Source: Nitrospiria bacterium
Lineage (GTDB): Bacteria > Nitrospirota > UBA9217
Length of the DNA stretch: 64,000 nucleotides
Reading direction: 5' to 3'
Assembly (NCBI GenBank): GCA_919902495.1
Contig: CAKKRC010000018.1
Coordinates: 64,580 to 128,579, forward strand
The notes below the pieces were generated by a model. That model made no database searches. It was not told where the DNA came from and was given only the letters and a program-made list of their open reading frames with translations. Position 1 is the stretch's first letter; each line of letters begins with the position of its first letter. Positions 8,751-18,198 of this stretch are shown piece after piece. Both the position numbers and the translations under genes were made by a program.

Positions 8751-10421
8751 TTAGAATTTCTCGAACTCGCTGTCCCTGCCGTCGCCCCGGACCGCTCCGG
8801 GGTCTTGTGACAGGTCCAGCTGTACGCCGGTCAATGATTTCTTCGCCGCATGGTCTTTTCCATTCCCCCGGGACCGGCCAGCGGTGCCTGCGTACTGGAC
8901 TGTACCGATCGTCTTTCTGTTCATGCTGTTCAGCGCGGCGCGGTCGAGGCCGTCGACCTTGAAGTAGGAGATGGTCGATTGGAGCTGGTCGGCCTGCGAG
9001 GCGAGCTCTTCGGCGGTGGACGACAGCTCTTCGGCCGCACCGGCGTTCTGCTGCACCACCTGGTTCATCTGCTGGATCGAGGCGTTGATCTGGTCCGCGC
9101 CTCCCGACTGCTCGCGGGAAGACGCCGTTATCTCCTGCACCAGCTCGGCCGTCTTCTGGATGTCCGGCACCAGCTTCGCCAGCATCTTGCCCGCTAGCTC
9201 TGCCACGTCCACGCTGGACACGGACAGCTTGCTGATCTCGCCGGCTGCCGCCTGGCTCCGCTCGGCGAGCTTCCGGACCTCCGCGGCCACCACCGCGAAG
9301 CCCCTGCCGTGGTCGCCGGCGCGGGCGGCCTCGATGGCGGCGTTCAGGGCCAGGAGGTTCGTCTGGCGGGCGATCTCCTCGATGATCGATATTTTCTGTG
9401 CGATGTCCTTCATGGCGGACACGGCCTGGGAAACGGCCTTGCCGCTTTCCTGGGCGTCGTTCGCTGACTTGAGGGCGATCTTCTCGGTCTGCATGGCGTT
9501 GTCCGCGTTCTGTTTGATCGTTGCGTTCATCTGTTCGATGGACGATGAGGCCTCTTCCGTGGATGCCGCCTGCTCCGTCGTGCCCTGGGACATCTGCTGG
9601 GCGCCGGCGGAGAGCTGCTGGCTGCCCGCCGCCACGTTGTCCGACGCGGTCCTGACGTCGGCAACGACGCTCTTGAGCTTCTCCACCATGTTCTTCATGC
9701 CGGAAAGCAACTCTCCGATCTCATCCTTGCTCGTCGCCTTGATGGCGACCGTGAGGTCGCCCGCAGAGAGGTCCTTCAGCACGTCCGCGATAATGCTAAA
9801 GCCCCGTTTGATCGGCCGGGCCAGGAACAGGAGCGCACCCGCTGTTAATGCCGCCACAACCCCCATATACACGATCAGCGATGTGATCCCCATCCGCTCC
9901 TGGTGATGTCTAAGTGCCGCCGTCTTGCCGCCTACGAGGTCCTTGAACTCGTTCCGCAGAAGGATCAACCCTTCCTGCGTGGTGGTCAGATTCGCGGTTG
10001 TTTCCTCCTGATAGATCTTTTTCGCGAGGTCGTGGTCTCCCGCCTTCAGCGCAGCCAGGATCTTGGGAGCCGTCGCGTGCAGGCGTTTATGGGGTTCTTC
10101 GAGCCTGGCAAAGGTCGCCTCGAGCGCTTTCGGCGGCTTATAGGAATAATACCATTCGCCGAACTTGCATTTCGTATGGTCGATCTGGCCGGTGAACTCC
10201 TTGCCGAGGAGCATGGTGCCCACGGCGAGCGCCTCCGCCCATTTCATGTGGTCGATGATGCGAGGCGCGATCGTGGACTGGAGCTCGCGATAATGGTCGA
10301 TGTCCTCGATCTCCGACTTGGTGTTCCTGATGTTCACCTGGGAATAGACCGTCAATGCAGCCAGAACAAACGCCAAAATACCGATACCGATGTACATCTT
10401 GTTCGAGATCGTCATACGCAT
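8751..10421 (-). CDS. Methyl-accepting chemoreceptor with periplasmic CZB-like zinc-binding sensor
   Basis: A 556-residue transmembrane chemoreceptor. TM1 spans about residues 8-26, the periplasmic domain about 27-178 and TM2 about 180-202. HAMP follows, then a cytoplasmic signalling helix pair with the tip [21 protein letters not shown] and GRGFAVVA. The periplasmic part carries [16 protein letters not shown] and PHKRLH, which match the His-Cys-His-His zinc ligands of chemoreceptor zinc-binding (CZB) domains. CZB is usually cytoplasmic, so this placement is notable. No C-terminal CheR-tether pentapeptide is seen. Start at 10421 has GGAGG 6 nt upstream; the second ATG two codons later is also possible. 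CheW lies downstream on the same strand. Confidence 0.92.
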   Translation of the reverse strand: MRMTISNKMYIGIGILAFVLAALTVYSQVNIRNTKSEIEDIDHYRELQSTIAPRIIDHMKWAEALAVGTMLLGKEFTGQIDHTKCKFGEWYYSYKPPKALEATFARLEEPHKRLHATAPKILAALKAGDHDLAKKIYQEETTANLTTTQEGLILLRNEFKDLVGGKTAALRHHQERMGITSLIVYMGVVAALTAGALLFLARPIKRGFSIIADVLKDLSAGDLTVAIKATSKDEIGELLSGMKNMVEKLKSVVADVRTASDNVAAGSQQLSAGAQQMSQGTTEQAASTEEASSSIEQMNATIKQNADNAMQTEKIALKSANDAQESGKAVSQAVSAMKDIAQKISIIEEIARQTNLLALNAAIEAARAGDHGRGFAVVAAEVRKLAERSQAAAGEISKLSVSSVDVAELAGKMLAKLVPDIQKTAELVQEITASSREQSGGADQINASIQQMNQVVQQNAGAAEELSSTAEELASQADQLQSTISYFKVDGLDRAALNSMNRKTIGTVQYAGTAGRSRGNGKDHAAKKSLTGVQLDLSQDPGAVRGDGRDSEFEKF

Positions 10422-10553
10422 GGAGCACCTCCTTGAAAGTAATGTATTACCTTCCCGGCCGGATGATCGGCAGGTCACCGGTACGGCAAGGAAACATAGA
10501 TAAATTCATAGCAGGGGATATGATCGCTGTCTATCAGTAGCATTACGTAACCA

Positions 10554-10579
10554 TAAAATACCCCGGTCGCCGGCGACCG
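10554..10579 (-). terminator. Possible terminator for the LuxR-type gene
   Basis: A perfect 16-bp palindrome CGGTCGCCGGCGACCG (10564-10579), read on the minus strand, is followed by GGGTATTTTAT. It lies 235 bp past the stop of the LuxR-type gene. A protein-binding operator is an equally possible reading. The rest of 10422-10813 holds no gene I can support. Confidence 0.4.
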
Positions 10580-10813
10580 TTCCGGGTTGCATGCCGAATG
10601 CGTCGCATAAGCTGGAGTGTGCTGTCTATGACGGCAAGAGCGCTTTCTTGCGAAATAGTGCGTTCGCTTCGTAAATAGTAGATAATAGTGAAAAATCGTC
10701 CTGAAGGCGGTTCTGCGCGCGATCTTTATGACAGGGAGGAGAGGAAGGAGCTCAAATCAGGCAGCAACATGTTGCGGAGAATTACACAAATTACAATAGT
10801 GGAGAGCTCGTGA

Positions 10814-11119
10814 TCAGGGAACGTTGGTGATGTTCCAGCGCATCGCATAATAGATGAGGGCGGCGTGACTACGGAGGCCGAGCTTGCGCATGATCTTTGC
10901 GCGGTGGGTTTCCACCGTTCTGACGCTGATGGCTAGCTGTTCTGCGATCTCCTTGTTTGCCTTGCCCAGGGCGATCAAAGAGAGGATCTCCCGCTCGCGC
11001 GAGGTCAACGCATGCTGGCGCTCGGTATCCTCAAGCAGGGCAGGGTTTCCGGCATCACCCGGAACATATATTTTGGATCGGCCATTCATACAGTTATTCA
11101 TGCGTATATTGCCGCGCAT
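10814..11119 (-). CDS. Small LuxR/GerE-type DNA-binding regulator
   Basis: A protein of up to 101 residues consisting almost only of a LuxR-type helix-turn-helix: LTSREREILSLIALGKANKEIA and SVRTVETHRAKIMRKLGL are diagnostic. No receiver or sensor domain precedes it, so it is a stand-alone output domain. Several Met codons near the start (residues 1, 7 and 11) have no clear ribosome binding site, so the start is uncertain. It is upstream of the chemoreceptor/CheW genes on the same strand, but separated by about 390 bp. Confidence 0.85.
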   Translation of the reverse strand: MRGNIRMNNCMNGRSKIYVPGDAGNPALLEDTERQHALTSREREILSLIALGKANKEIAEQLAISVRTVETHRAKIMRKLGLRSHAALIYYAMRWNITNVP

Positions 11120-11451
11120 ATTCTAGCAATAAATAGCATAAACACACACGCTCCTTTCTCGCCATGATGAGCTCCGCTATGCAGCTAGTTTAATAATAGC
11201 ATAGAATCGCGGAAGCCAAGTTTTCACCGAGGTATTTTGCGGGCAGATAATTTTGCTGTATGCTGGAAAAAAAGTAACGTGATGCCGAAGCTCTCCCGTG
11301 GCCGAACCATGGAGGTCTTTCGGCGCACGCAATTCTGCATGACCATCTTGTGTGGCGTCACGGTCAGCGGGCGGTGTTAAAGAGCTTGAAATCCTGCGCA
11401 TAGTGTGAAATAATGCATCGTTCCTGAACGTTCTGTCGGCAGCGAGGCCCC
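11120..11451. other. Gene-free divergent spacer
   Basis: This stretch separates the divergent LuxR-type and CopD-like genes and probably holds both promoters. A GC-rich imperfect hairpin with CCGAA/TTCGG ends lies at about 11284-11323. No reading frame has a ribosome binding site or recognisable product. Confidence 0.5.
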
Positions 11452-11910
11452 ATGTTCCCGACCATTCTGCTCATCATCCATGTTGTCGGCGTGATCATCT
11501 GGATCGGCGGCGTCGCCTTCGTGACCATGGTGATATTTCCGATGATGTACCGGACCGAGGGGTCGCTCGAGAAGGCGCTCCTGTTCCAGGGCGTGGAGCA
11601 CCGCTTCTCCGCCATCGTGCGGTGGCTCATCGCCGTCGTGGGCGGGACGGGATTTTATCTGCTCTCCGCGAAGCACGGGCTCTCGATCCTGTCCGCTCAG
11701 CGCGGCCTCGGCATCGTCAGCATGCTCTTTGTTTGGACGTTCTATACGGCGGTGCTCCTTTTGGAGAAGAAGATCTTCGGGAAGCTCTTCGCGGACCCCG
11801 AGAAGACCGATATGGACAGGGCGCTCAAGATGATCAATGCAATGCACTGGGTGCTGCTGACGTTGAGCTTCACCGCCGTGGCAGGGGGCATATGGTTCGC
11901 ACACCGGTAA
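11452..11910 (+). CDS. CopD-like four-helix inner-membrane protein
   Basis: A 152-residue integral membrane protein with four hydrophobic segments (about residues 4-27, 56-72, 80-102 and 128-149). The first helix, IIHVVGVIIWIGGVAFVTMV, and His residues near helix ends (HVVG, VEHRF, MHWV) resemble the CopD/DUF2269-type family, some of which bind heme or copper. It sits 19 bp before uppP and may be co-transcribed. Function is inferred only at family level. Confidence 0.7.
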   Translation: MFPTILLIIHVVGVIIWIGGVAFVTMVIFPMMYRTEGSLEKALLFQGVEHRFSAIVRWLIAVVGGTGFYLLSAKHGLSILSAQRGLGIVSMLFVWTFYTAVLLLEKKIFGKLFADPEKTDMDRALKMINAMHWVLLTLSFTAVAGGIWFAHR

Positions 11911-11929
11911 TACGCGTCCCAGGAGATCA

Positions 11930-12739
11930 ATGACAACGATCATCGAAGCGATCATCCTCGGCGTCATCCAGGGACTGACGGAGTTCCTTCCGATCAGCAG
12001 TTCAGGCCATCTCATCCTTGCCCAGTGGGCCACGGGCTGGGAAGGCGAGCTTATCAACAACCTCACCTTCGACGTGGCGCTCCACGTCGGGACGCTCACG
12101 GCGGTGCTGTGGTATTTCTGGAGGGACTGGCTGAAGATCGGCAAGGCGACGCTCCGGGTCGTGCAGGGCAAAGCGATGGAATACGAGGCGAAGCTCGTCT
12201 GGTTCATCGCGCTCGGCACCATACCCGCCGTCGTCGTGGGCCTTACGCTCGAGCACGCCGTCGAAACGGCCTTTCGCAATCCGCTCCTGGTCGCAGGCGC
12301 GCTGGTCTTCGGCTCGCTCCTTATGTGGCTGGCGGACCGGTACTCATCCAGGCAGCGCCACCTCGGGAACATGACCCTGGGTCACGCGCTCTTTGTCGGC
12401 TGCGCCCAGGCCGTGGCGCTCATTCCCGGCATTTCGCGCTCCGGCATCACGATCTCCGCGGGCCTTGCCGCGGGATACCGGCGCGAGGATTCCGCGCGAT
12501 TTTCGTTCCTGCTCTCGACTCCGGTGATCGCGGGCGCCGCGCTGCACAAGGTAAACCACATCACGTTCCAGGGGCACGCGGCATGGGGATGCATCCTGGG
12601 AACGCTCAGCTCGGCGGTGGTGGGATATCTCGCGATCCGTTTTCTGATCCGCTATCTCGAGCGTCATTCGCTCAACATCTTCGTCTGGTACCGCCTGGCG
12701 CTCGCGGCCGTGGTGGTGCTTTACGCGTTGGTGAAATAA
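11930..12739 (+). CDS. uppP: Undecaprenyl-diphosphatase
   Basis: A 269-residue inner-membrane enzyme that dephosphorylates undecaprenyl diphosphate to recycle the lipid carrier for peptidoglycan and other envelope polymers. The two signature motifs are present: GVIQGLTEFLPISSSGH at the N-terminus and LIPGISRSGITISAGL about residue 165-180. Multiple TM helices and the length are typical of BacA/UppP. It is followed 9 bp later by ftsK. Confidence 0.96.
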   Translation: MTTIIEAIILGVIQGLTEFLPISSSGHLILAQWATGWEGELINNLTFDVALHVGTLTAVLWYFWRDWLKIGKATLRVVQGKAMEYEAKLVWFIALGTIPAVVVGLTLEHAVETAFRNPLLVAGALVFGSLLMWLADRYSSRQRHLGNMTLGHALFVGCAQAVALIPGISRSGITISAGLAAGYRREDSARFSFLLSTPVIAGAALHKVNHITFQGHAAWGCILGTLSSAVVGYLAIRFLIRYLERHSLNIFVWYRLALAAVVVLYALVK

Positions 12740-12748
12740 CAGGGGTCT

Positions 12749-14950
12749 ATGGCGGTCACCAAGGTAAAACAAAAGCACGGACACGCGGTCGTCGCCCTCA
12801 TTCTTTTTGCGGCAGGGCTTCTGGTCCTCATGGGCCTGGTCACCTACAGCGCGTCCGATCCCTGCTTCAGCGTGGCCGGAAAAGGCGTCGAGGTCAAGAA
12901 CGCCATCGGGATCATCGGCTCCTACCTGTCCGACGCGCTCCTGAAGCTCTTCGGGCTCTGCGCCTACCTCATCCCGGCATTCCTGTTCGCGTATGCGGCG
13001 TTCTTCTCGCTTCGTAGCGAGGCCGCGCATCCCCTCCTGAAGAAGGTCGGCGGCGTCCTGCTCTTCGTCTCGCTCGCAACGCTCCTGGGGCTTCAGAGCG
13101 AGACCCTGACGATCTTCAGCGAAGAGGTCCCGTCGGGCGGCATGCTGGGCCAGCTGTTCGTCATCCTCATGGTGAAGAGCATCTCGGTCACCGGCGCATA
13201 CATCATCACGGTGACCAGCCTGGTGATCTCACTGGTCCTGCTTGCCCCCGTTTCGCTCCTGAACGCTTTTGCCCTGGTCCGGCAGTTCTACGTCGGTCTC
13301 TCGGAGAAGGTCCTGCTCCTCGTTGCAATTCAGAAGGCGCGGGCCGAGAAGGCCCGCGAGGCCAGGGCGCGGCCGATCCAGCCGAAAGAACCGCCCAGGA
13401 TCGTCGCATCACCGCCGCCGAGAGAGCCTGGCCGGGAACGGGAGCCGAAGGAGAAGAAGGAAAAACCGCCCAAAGCAACGCAGGCCGCGTTCGAGTTCAT
13501 GGACGACGGCAAGGGCGCGTATAAGCTCCCGTCCACGGAGCTTCTTGACCCGGTGCCGTCCACGGTGAAGAAGATCTCCGAAAAGGAGATGATCGCCCAA
13601 TCCGAGCTTCTTGCGCAGAAACTGCTGGACTTCGACATTCAGGGCCGCATAACCCAGGTCCATCCCGGACCGGTCGTGACTATGTTCGAGTTCGAGCCCG
13701 CGCCGGGCGTGAAGGTGAGCAGGATCGTGGGCCTGTCGGACGATCTCGCGCTCTCGATGAAAGCGGCGTCGGTGCGCATCCAGTCGCCGCTGCCCGGCAA
13801 GGCCGCCGTGGGCATCGAAGTGCCGAACAACACCCGCGAGACCGTGTATTTCCGGCAGATCATCGAGTCCGGCGAATATCAGTCCCAAAGGTCCCGGCTC
13901 AAGGTGCCCATGGGCAAGGACATCTTCGGAGCGGCCGTCGTATCGAGCATCGAGAAGATGCCGCACCTCCTGGTCGCCGGTGCCACGGGGTCCGGCAAGA
14001 GCGTCGCCATCAACTCCATCATCCTGGCGCTCCTGTTCAATGCCCGTCCCAACGAGGTGAAGCTCGTCCTGGTGGACCCGAAGATGCTCGAGCTGTCGCT
14101 CTATAACGACATCCCGCACCTGCTGACGCCGGTCGTCACCCAGCCAAAACGCGCTGCCGAGACGCTCCGGGCGCTCGTGGCGGAGATGGAGCGGCGCTAC
14201 CGGACCCTTGCGGAAAAGGGCTCCAAGAACATCGATTCCTACAACAAGGCCGTGTCCGAGGCCGAACGGCTTCCCTTCATCGTGGTGATCATCGACGAAC
14301 TGGCGGACCTCATGATGACCGTGCAGCGCGAGGTGGAAGACTCCATCATGCGGCTCGCCCAGATGGCCCGGGCGGCGGGGATCCACCTCATCGTGGCGAC
14401 GCAGCGGCCGAGCGTGGACGTGATCACCGGCCTCATCAAGGCCAACCTCCCGACGCGGGTCTCCTTCCAGGTCTCGTCCAAGACCGATTCGCGCACCATC
14501 CTCGACGCCAACGGCGCCGAGAACCTCCTCGGCATGGGAGACATGCTGTTCCAGCCGCCCGGCACGGCGCACCTGATCCGTGTGCACGGGTGCTTCGTGT
14601 CCGAGGCGGAGATCAAGCGGGTCGTCGAATTCGTGAAGAAGCAGGGCAAGCCCAACTACGAGTTCCTGGCACAGCGCGTCAAAGAGGTCGCCGAGGCCGA
14701 GGTCGCCGCCGTGGAGGACAGCGAGCGCGACGAATTCTATCAGCGTGCCGTGGAGCTGGTCCAGATGAACGGCCAGGCGTCCACGTCGTTCCTCCAGCGA
14801 CGGCTCCGGGTGGGCTATAACCGCGCCGCGCGCATGATCGAGATGATGGAGGAGGACGGCATCGTGGGCCCGGCCGACGGCTCGAAGCCCCGGCAGGTGC
14901 TCGTCCGGAAGAACATGGACGGGACCGTGAGGGACCTCGATGACATCTAA
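12749..14950 (+). CDS. ftsK: FtsK/SpoIIIE DNA translocase
   Basis: A 733-residue septal DNA pump that helps resolve and segregate chromosome termini. The N-terminus has four membrane segments (about residues 15-185). A Pro/Lys-rich linker (about 190-245) follows, then the motor with Walker A GATGSGKSVAINS and Walker B VIIDELADLMM. The C-terminal winged-helix gamma domain (TSFLQRRLRVGYNRAARMIEMME) reads KOPS sites in known homologues. Length is typical of the short-linker forms. The stop lies 14 bp before the 88-bp repeat. Confidence 0.97.
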   Translation: MAVTKVKQKHGHAVVALILFAAGLLVLMGLVTYSASDPCFSVAGKGVEVKNAIGIIGSYLSDALLKLFGLCAYLIPAFLFAYAAFFSLRSEAAHPLLKKVGGVLLFVSLATLLGLQSETLTIFSEEVPSGGMLGQLFVILMVKSISVTGAYIITVTSLVISLVLLAPVSLLNAFALVRQFYVGLSEKVLLLVAIQKARAEKAREARARPIQPKEPPRIVASPPPREPGREREPKEKKEKPPKATQAAFEFMDDGKGAYKLPSTELLDPVPSTVKKISEKEMIAQSELLAQKLLDFDIQGRITQVHPGPVVTMFEFEPAPGVKVSRIVGLSDDLALSMKAASVRIQSPLPGKAAVGIEVPNNTRETVYFRQIIESGEYQSQRSRLKVPMGKDIFGAAVVSSIEKMPHLLVAGATGSGKSVAINSIILALLFNARPNEVKLVLVDPKMLELSLYNDIPHLLTPVVTQPKRAAETLRALVAEMERRYRTLAEKGSKNIDSYNKAVSEAERLPFIVVIIDELADLMMTVQREVEDSIMRLAQMARAAGIHLIVATQRPSVDVITGLIKANLPTRVSFQVSSKTDSRTILDANGAENLLGMGDMLFQPPGTAHLIRVHGCFVSEAEIKRVVEFVKKQGKPNYEFLAQRVKEVAEAEVAAVEDSERDEFYQRAVELVQMNGQASTSFLQRRLRVGYNRAARMIEMMEEDGIVGPADGSKPRQVLVRKNMDGTVRDLDDI

Positions 14951-14964
14951 GATAAGACAGTGCG

Positions 14965-15052
14965 GAGTGCGGGTAGACATGACCCTCACCCCTGCCCCTC
15001 TCCCCTGGAGGGAGAGGGAAAAAGGGAGAGGGGGCTTTTTCAACGCGGAGTG
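14965..15052 (+). repeat. 88-bp inverted repeat, copy 2
   Basis: It is identical over all 88 bases to the reverse complement of 8662-8749. It lies between ftsK and lolA, and its right end (GCGGAG) provides the apparent ribosome binding site for the TTG start of lolA. Confidence 0.95.
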
Positions 15053-15056
15053 CGGA

Positions 15057-15731
15057 TTGGAAAAAACTCGTCGAACCGTTGTTGCAATCGGTATCTTGCT
15101 GACCTTTACCGCGGCAACTGCCTCATACGCCCTCGATACCGCACCCGTCGTTACTGCGCCGGTAGTTGCAACCCCACCCGATGCTCTCGGTGCCATCGAG
15201 GCGCATTATCGCGATCTTGTCGACCTGACCGCGAAGGTCGTCCAGAAGAACTTCCTCAAGTCCGTGGACAAGACCCAGACGTTCGATGGGTCCCTGTCCA
15301 TCAAAAGACCCGGCAGGCTTCGTCTTGAATACACGAACGGCCAGACCATCGTGATCGACGGCAGGGAAGCGTGGTTCTATTCTCAAAAGAGCGCCCAGGC
15401 GATCCGCCGCACGTTCAAGGACTTCGAGCAGGCCAATATTCCTGTCGCATTCCTGCTCGGCGCCGGCGCCATCCGGCAGGACTTCGAGGTATCCCTGCCC
15501 GAGGCGGGCGAGCCTCTGACGCTGGACCTGGTCCCGAAGCGGAAGGGGGCGGCCATGAAAAAACTGCGGCTCCTGTCTGACAAGTCCGGCAGGATACTCC
15601 AGATGATCATCTTCGACCGGTCGGGCAACACGTCGGACATCCGGTTCTCCGACGTAAAAGAAGGCGCGGGCATCGACGACCAGCAGTTCCGCTTCAAGGT
15701 CCCGAAGGGGACGGAAGTGATCGAGCAGTAG
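15057..15731 (+). CDS. lolA: Outer-membrane lipoprotein carrier LolA
   Basis: A periplasmic chaperone that carries lipoproteins from the inner membrane to LolB or the outer membrane. The TTG at 15057 is chosen because it begins a classic signal peptide (MEKTRRTVVAIGILLTFTAA, cleavage near ASYALD) and has GGAG 6 nt upstream. The open frame extends into the repeat, which would give an implausible N-terminus. The mature part shows the LolA pattern: GSLSIKRPGRLRLEYTNG, IVIDGREAWFYSQ and VPKGTEVIEQ. It follows ftsK as in many bacteria. Confidence 0.9.
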   Translation: MEKTRRTVVAIGILLTFTAATASYALDTAPVVTAPVVATPPDALGAIEAHYRDLVDLTAKVVQKNFLKSVDKTQTFDGSLSIKRPGRLRLEYTNGQTIVIDGREAWFYSQKSAQAIRRTFKDFEQANIPVAFLLGAGAIRQDFEVSLPEAGEPLTLDLVPKRKGAAMKKLRLLSDKSGRILQMIIFDRSGNTSDIRFSDVKEGAGIDDQQFRFKVPKGTEVIEQ

Positions 15732-15739
15732 CTCAAACT

Positions 15740-15832
15740 CAGAGGACAGATGACAGACGGTCAGAGCACAGACTGGATCCAAGTCTTCGGTCTGTTGTCT
15801 GATAGTCTGATGTCTGTAATCTGCATTTCTGG
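15740..15832. repeat. CAGAC-type intergenic hairpin
   Basis: The left arm has GACAGATGACAGACGGTCAG-like units and the right arm GTCTGTTGTCTGATAGTCTG-like units. It is the same unit family as 20184-20259. It separates lolA from yajQ. Confidence 0.65.
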
Positions 15833-15840
15833 AGGTTTCC

Positions 15841-16338
15841 ATGGCCGCTGAAAACTCATTCGACGTTGTGTCCAAGATAGACATGGCAGAGGTTACGAAC
15901 GCGGTCACCCAGACGATGAAGGAGATCTCCCAGCGGTTCGACTTCAAGGGGAGCAAATCCGCCATCACCCAGGAAAAGGACGCGCTCGTCATCGTCTCCG
16001 ACGACGACTACAAGCTGAAAAGCGTGATCGACATCCTCCAGGGAAAGCTGGTGAAGCGCGGCGTGCCGACGAGGAACCTGGACTACGGCAAGGTAGAGCC
16101 GGCCCTGGGCGGCACGGTCCGCCAGAAGGTGACGATCCAGCAGGGGATTCCCACGGAAAAGGCCAAGGAGGTCGTCAAGGCCATCAAGGACGCGAAGATG
16201 AAGGTCCAGGCATCCATTCAGGCCGACCAGGTCCGGGTTTCGGGGAAGAACCGCGACGACCTCCAGGCGGTCATTCAGCTCCTGAAAGGGAAGGATTTCG
16301 GCATTGAGCTCCAGTTCACGAACTACCGGAACACCTGA
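15841..16338 (+). CDS. yajQ: YajQ-family cyclic-di-GMP/nucleotide-binding protein
   Basis: A 165-residue cytoplasmic protein of the YajQ family (two ferredoxin-like folds). Family marks are [24 protein letters not shown] and [12 protein letters not shown]. Homologues bind nucleotides; in Xanthomonas the protein is a cyclic-di-GMP effector, a role not shown here. The ATG has GGAGG 5 nt upstream, directly after the repeat. The presence of a GGDEF/EAL gene in the window makes a second-messenger role plausible but unproven. Confidence 0.95.
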   Translation: MAAENSFDVVSKIDMAEVTNAVTQTMKEISQRFDFKGSKSAITQEKDALVIVSDDDYKLKSVIDILQGKLVKRGVPTRNLDYGKVEPALGGTVRQKVTIQQGIPTEKAKEVVKAIKDAKMKVQASIQADQVRVSGKNRDDLQAVIQLLKGKDFGIELQFTNYRNT

Positions 16339-16401
16339 TCGCATAGTCACGGACCGCCCTTCTCATAAGCCCCTCCACCCATCCTAACTGATGAATTAAC
16401 C

Positions 16402-16429
16402 TTGCGTTTCTTGTCTAAACTGCTATAAT
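16402..16429 (+). promoter_or_regulatory. Candidate sigma-70 promoter of chemosensory operon
   Basis: A perfect TATAAT (16424-16429) is preceded at 16 bp by a weak TTGCGT. It lies 38 bp before the ATG of the PATAN-GAF gene that opens the chemosensory locus. Confidence 0.5.
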
Positions 16430-16467
16430 TTGCCAATGTTCCGTAGTATGCCTATACAGGAGCACGC

Positions 16468-17718
16468 ATGAGCCTTGTCGGCAGGTTGGAAGACCTCGCG
16501 TTGCCTGATATCTTCCAGATCATCAGCCTCAGCAAGAAAACGGGCACCCTCGTTGTTCGGAGCCGCAAGGGGACGGGGATGGTCGTCTTCAAAAGCGGCC
16601 AGGTGATCCAGGCCGGCAGCGACAGCATCCGCGATTCGCTCGGGAACATCCTCGTTTCGCAGGGGATGGTCGAGCAGGAGGACCTTGCCGCGGCCCTTGC
16701 CAAACAGAAGTCGGCGCCCGACAAGCCACTCGGCATGATCCTTGTGGAAACGGGGGCGACGACCTCCAAGATCATCGAGGATGTCGTGCGCCAGCAGATC
16801 GAGGAGATCATCTACGACCTCCTTGCCTGGGAGGAAGGGTTCTTCAATTTCGAACTTGGCGAGATCGCGCCGAAGGACAAGATCGAGATCGACACGCATG
16901 ACCTGCTGTTGAAGTCCGGTCTAAGCGCCGAATACCTGCTGATGGAGGGGACGCGGATCCTTGACGAACGGCGCAAGGGCCAGACGAAGAAAGCGCCTTC
17001 CGCCCAACCGTTTCCCAAGGCATCCTCTGCCCCCAAGGCCGCCCCGGCCGCAAAACGCGCAGCTCCCGAAGCTCCCCCGGCGCCGCAGCCCGCGCCGGTC
17101 CAGCCTCCCCGCCCCGCCCCGGTCGTGCGCACGAGCTACGAGCCTGCCAAGGAAGAGTTCCGCGCCAGGATCGAGACGGAAGATTCGTCGAAGCAGCTCA
17201 TGACCCTCAAGTCGATGTTCGACGAACTGCGGTTCCCCACGGCCACGGCCGAAGTTACGCTTCTCATCCTCCGGTATGCAAGTGAAGTGGTGAACCGCGC
17301 CATTCTTTTCATGGCGAAAAAGGACGAGGTGCGCGGCCTCGGCCAGTTCGGGATCGAATTGGCGAGCGGCGTGTCGCCCGACAAGGTCGTCAGGAACATC
17401 CGGATCCCGCTGAGCGAACCATCGCTCTTCCGGAACGTCATCGAGAGCAAACGCACGTACCTGGGGCCCCTCGAGGCAAGCCAGCAGAACAACTACTTTA
17501 TGAACGAGGCGGGAGGCCTGAAGCCCGACGCGGTGCTCGCCATCCCGTTGATCGTGGACGGAAAGATCGCCCTCATCGTGTACGGGGACAATCTCCCCGA
17601 CCAGAAGCCCATCAGGGGTGTGGAGACCCTCGAGATCTTCATGAACCAGGCCGGCATGGCCCTGGAAAAGGCTCTGCTCGAACGGAAGCTGGCAGAGCTC
17701 CAGAAGGAGCGCAAATGA
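16468..17718 (+). CDS. DUF4388 (PATAN)-GAF-like protein at head of chemosensory locus
   Basis: A 416-residue cytoplasmic protein. Residues 1-165 match the DUF4388/PATAN domain: MSLVGRLEDLALPDIFQIIS, TGTLVVRSRKGTG, and the repeated LLAWEEGFFNFELGE helix region. Residues about 170-225 form a Pro/Ala-rich linker. Residues about 235-405 look like a GAF sensor (FNGDE-less; VLAIPLIVDGKIALIVYGDN). PATAN domains in other bacteria act as adaptors in signalling and polarity systems. The stop overlaps the CheY start by 4 bp (ATGA), so the two are translationally coupled. Function within the array is inference. Confidence 0.85.
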   Translation: MSLVGRLEDLALPDIFQIISLSKKTGTLVVRSRKGTGMVVFKSGQVIQAGSDSIRDSLGNILVSQGMVEQEDLAAALAKQKSAPDKPLGMILVETGATTSKIIEDVVRQQIEEIIYDLLAWEEGFFNFELGEIAPKDKIEIDTHDLLLKSGLSAEYLLMEGTRILDERRKGQTKKAPSAQPFPKASSAPKAAPAAKRAAPEAPPAPQPAPVQPPRPAPVVRTSYEPAKEEFRARIETEDSSKQLMTLKSMFDELRFPTATAEVTLLILRYASEVVNRAILFMAKKDEVRGLGQFGIELASGVSPDKVVRNIRIPLSEPSLFRNVIESKRTYLGPLEASQQNNYFMNEAGGLKPDAVLAIPLIVDGKIALIVYGDNLPDQKPIRGVETLEIFMNQAGMALEKALLERKLAELQKERK

Positions 17719-18089
17719 AGAACGTGCTGATCGTTGAGGATTCCAAGGCTATCCGCTCGCTGATCCGCATAGCCCTGGAAGAGGCGGGCGGGTTCTTGAC
17801 CTCCGAAGCGAACAACGGGTTCGAGGCGCTCAAGACGCTTCCGAGCAGAAAATTCGACCTCATCATCACGGACATCAACATGCCGGACATCAACGGACTG
17901 GAGCTCATCGGGTTCGTAAAGGCCAATCAGTCGTACCGGGACATCCCGCTCATCATCGTCAGCACCGAGAAGAGCGAGGAGGACAAGAAGCGCGGCATGG
18001 CGCTGGGGGCCATGGGCTATATCGTGAAACCGTTCCGGAAGGAAGATCTCATGGCGCTGGTAACGAAGGCGCTAGAGCGGAAAAAATAG
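17715..18089 (+). CDS. cheY: CheY-type receiver
   Basis: A 124-residue single receiver domain. It has the acidic pair in VEDSKAIR, phospho-acceptor Asp in LIITDINMPD, Ser/Thr in IIVSTEKSEE and Lys in IVKPFRKED. It overlaps the preceding gene by 4 bp and is followed by a repeat hairpin and cheA, so it is a likely target of that kinase. Confidence 0.93.
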   Translation: MKNVLIVEDSKAIRSLIRIALEEAGGFLTSEANNGFEALKTLPSRKFDLIITDINMPDINGLELIGFVKANQSYRDIPLIIVSTEKSEEDKKRGMALGAMGYIVKPFRKEDLMALVTKALERKK

Positions 18090-18191
18090 TGCGGAGTGCG
18101 GAGTGTGGAGTGCGGATAAGATCCAATGCACATCTGAATAGCCTGCTGTTCAGTTCTTCACTCCGAATTCCGCACTCCGCACTCCGCACTC
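18090..18191. repeat. GTGCGGA-tandem hairpin before cheA
   Basis: The left arm is four near-perfect 7-mers (GTGCGGA, GTGCGGA, GTGTGGA, GTGCGGA). The right arm has the complementary TTCCGCACTCCGCACTCCGC ending 8 bp before the cheA ATG. The loop is about 50 bp. No Shine-Dalgarno is visible between it and cheA. Confidence 0.8.
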
Positions 18192-18198
18192 AAAACAT

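Noticed and set aside
14940-15056. N-terminal extension of LolA
   Set aside because: This again translates the 88-bp repeat; the TTG at 15057 starts a proper signal peptide with a ribosome binding site.
18090-18191. CRISPR array from repeated GTGCGGA units
   Set aside because: Units are 7 bp without spacers and are arranged as two complementary arms; no cas genes are present.
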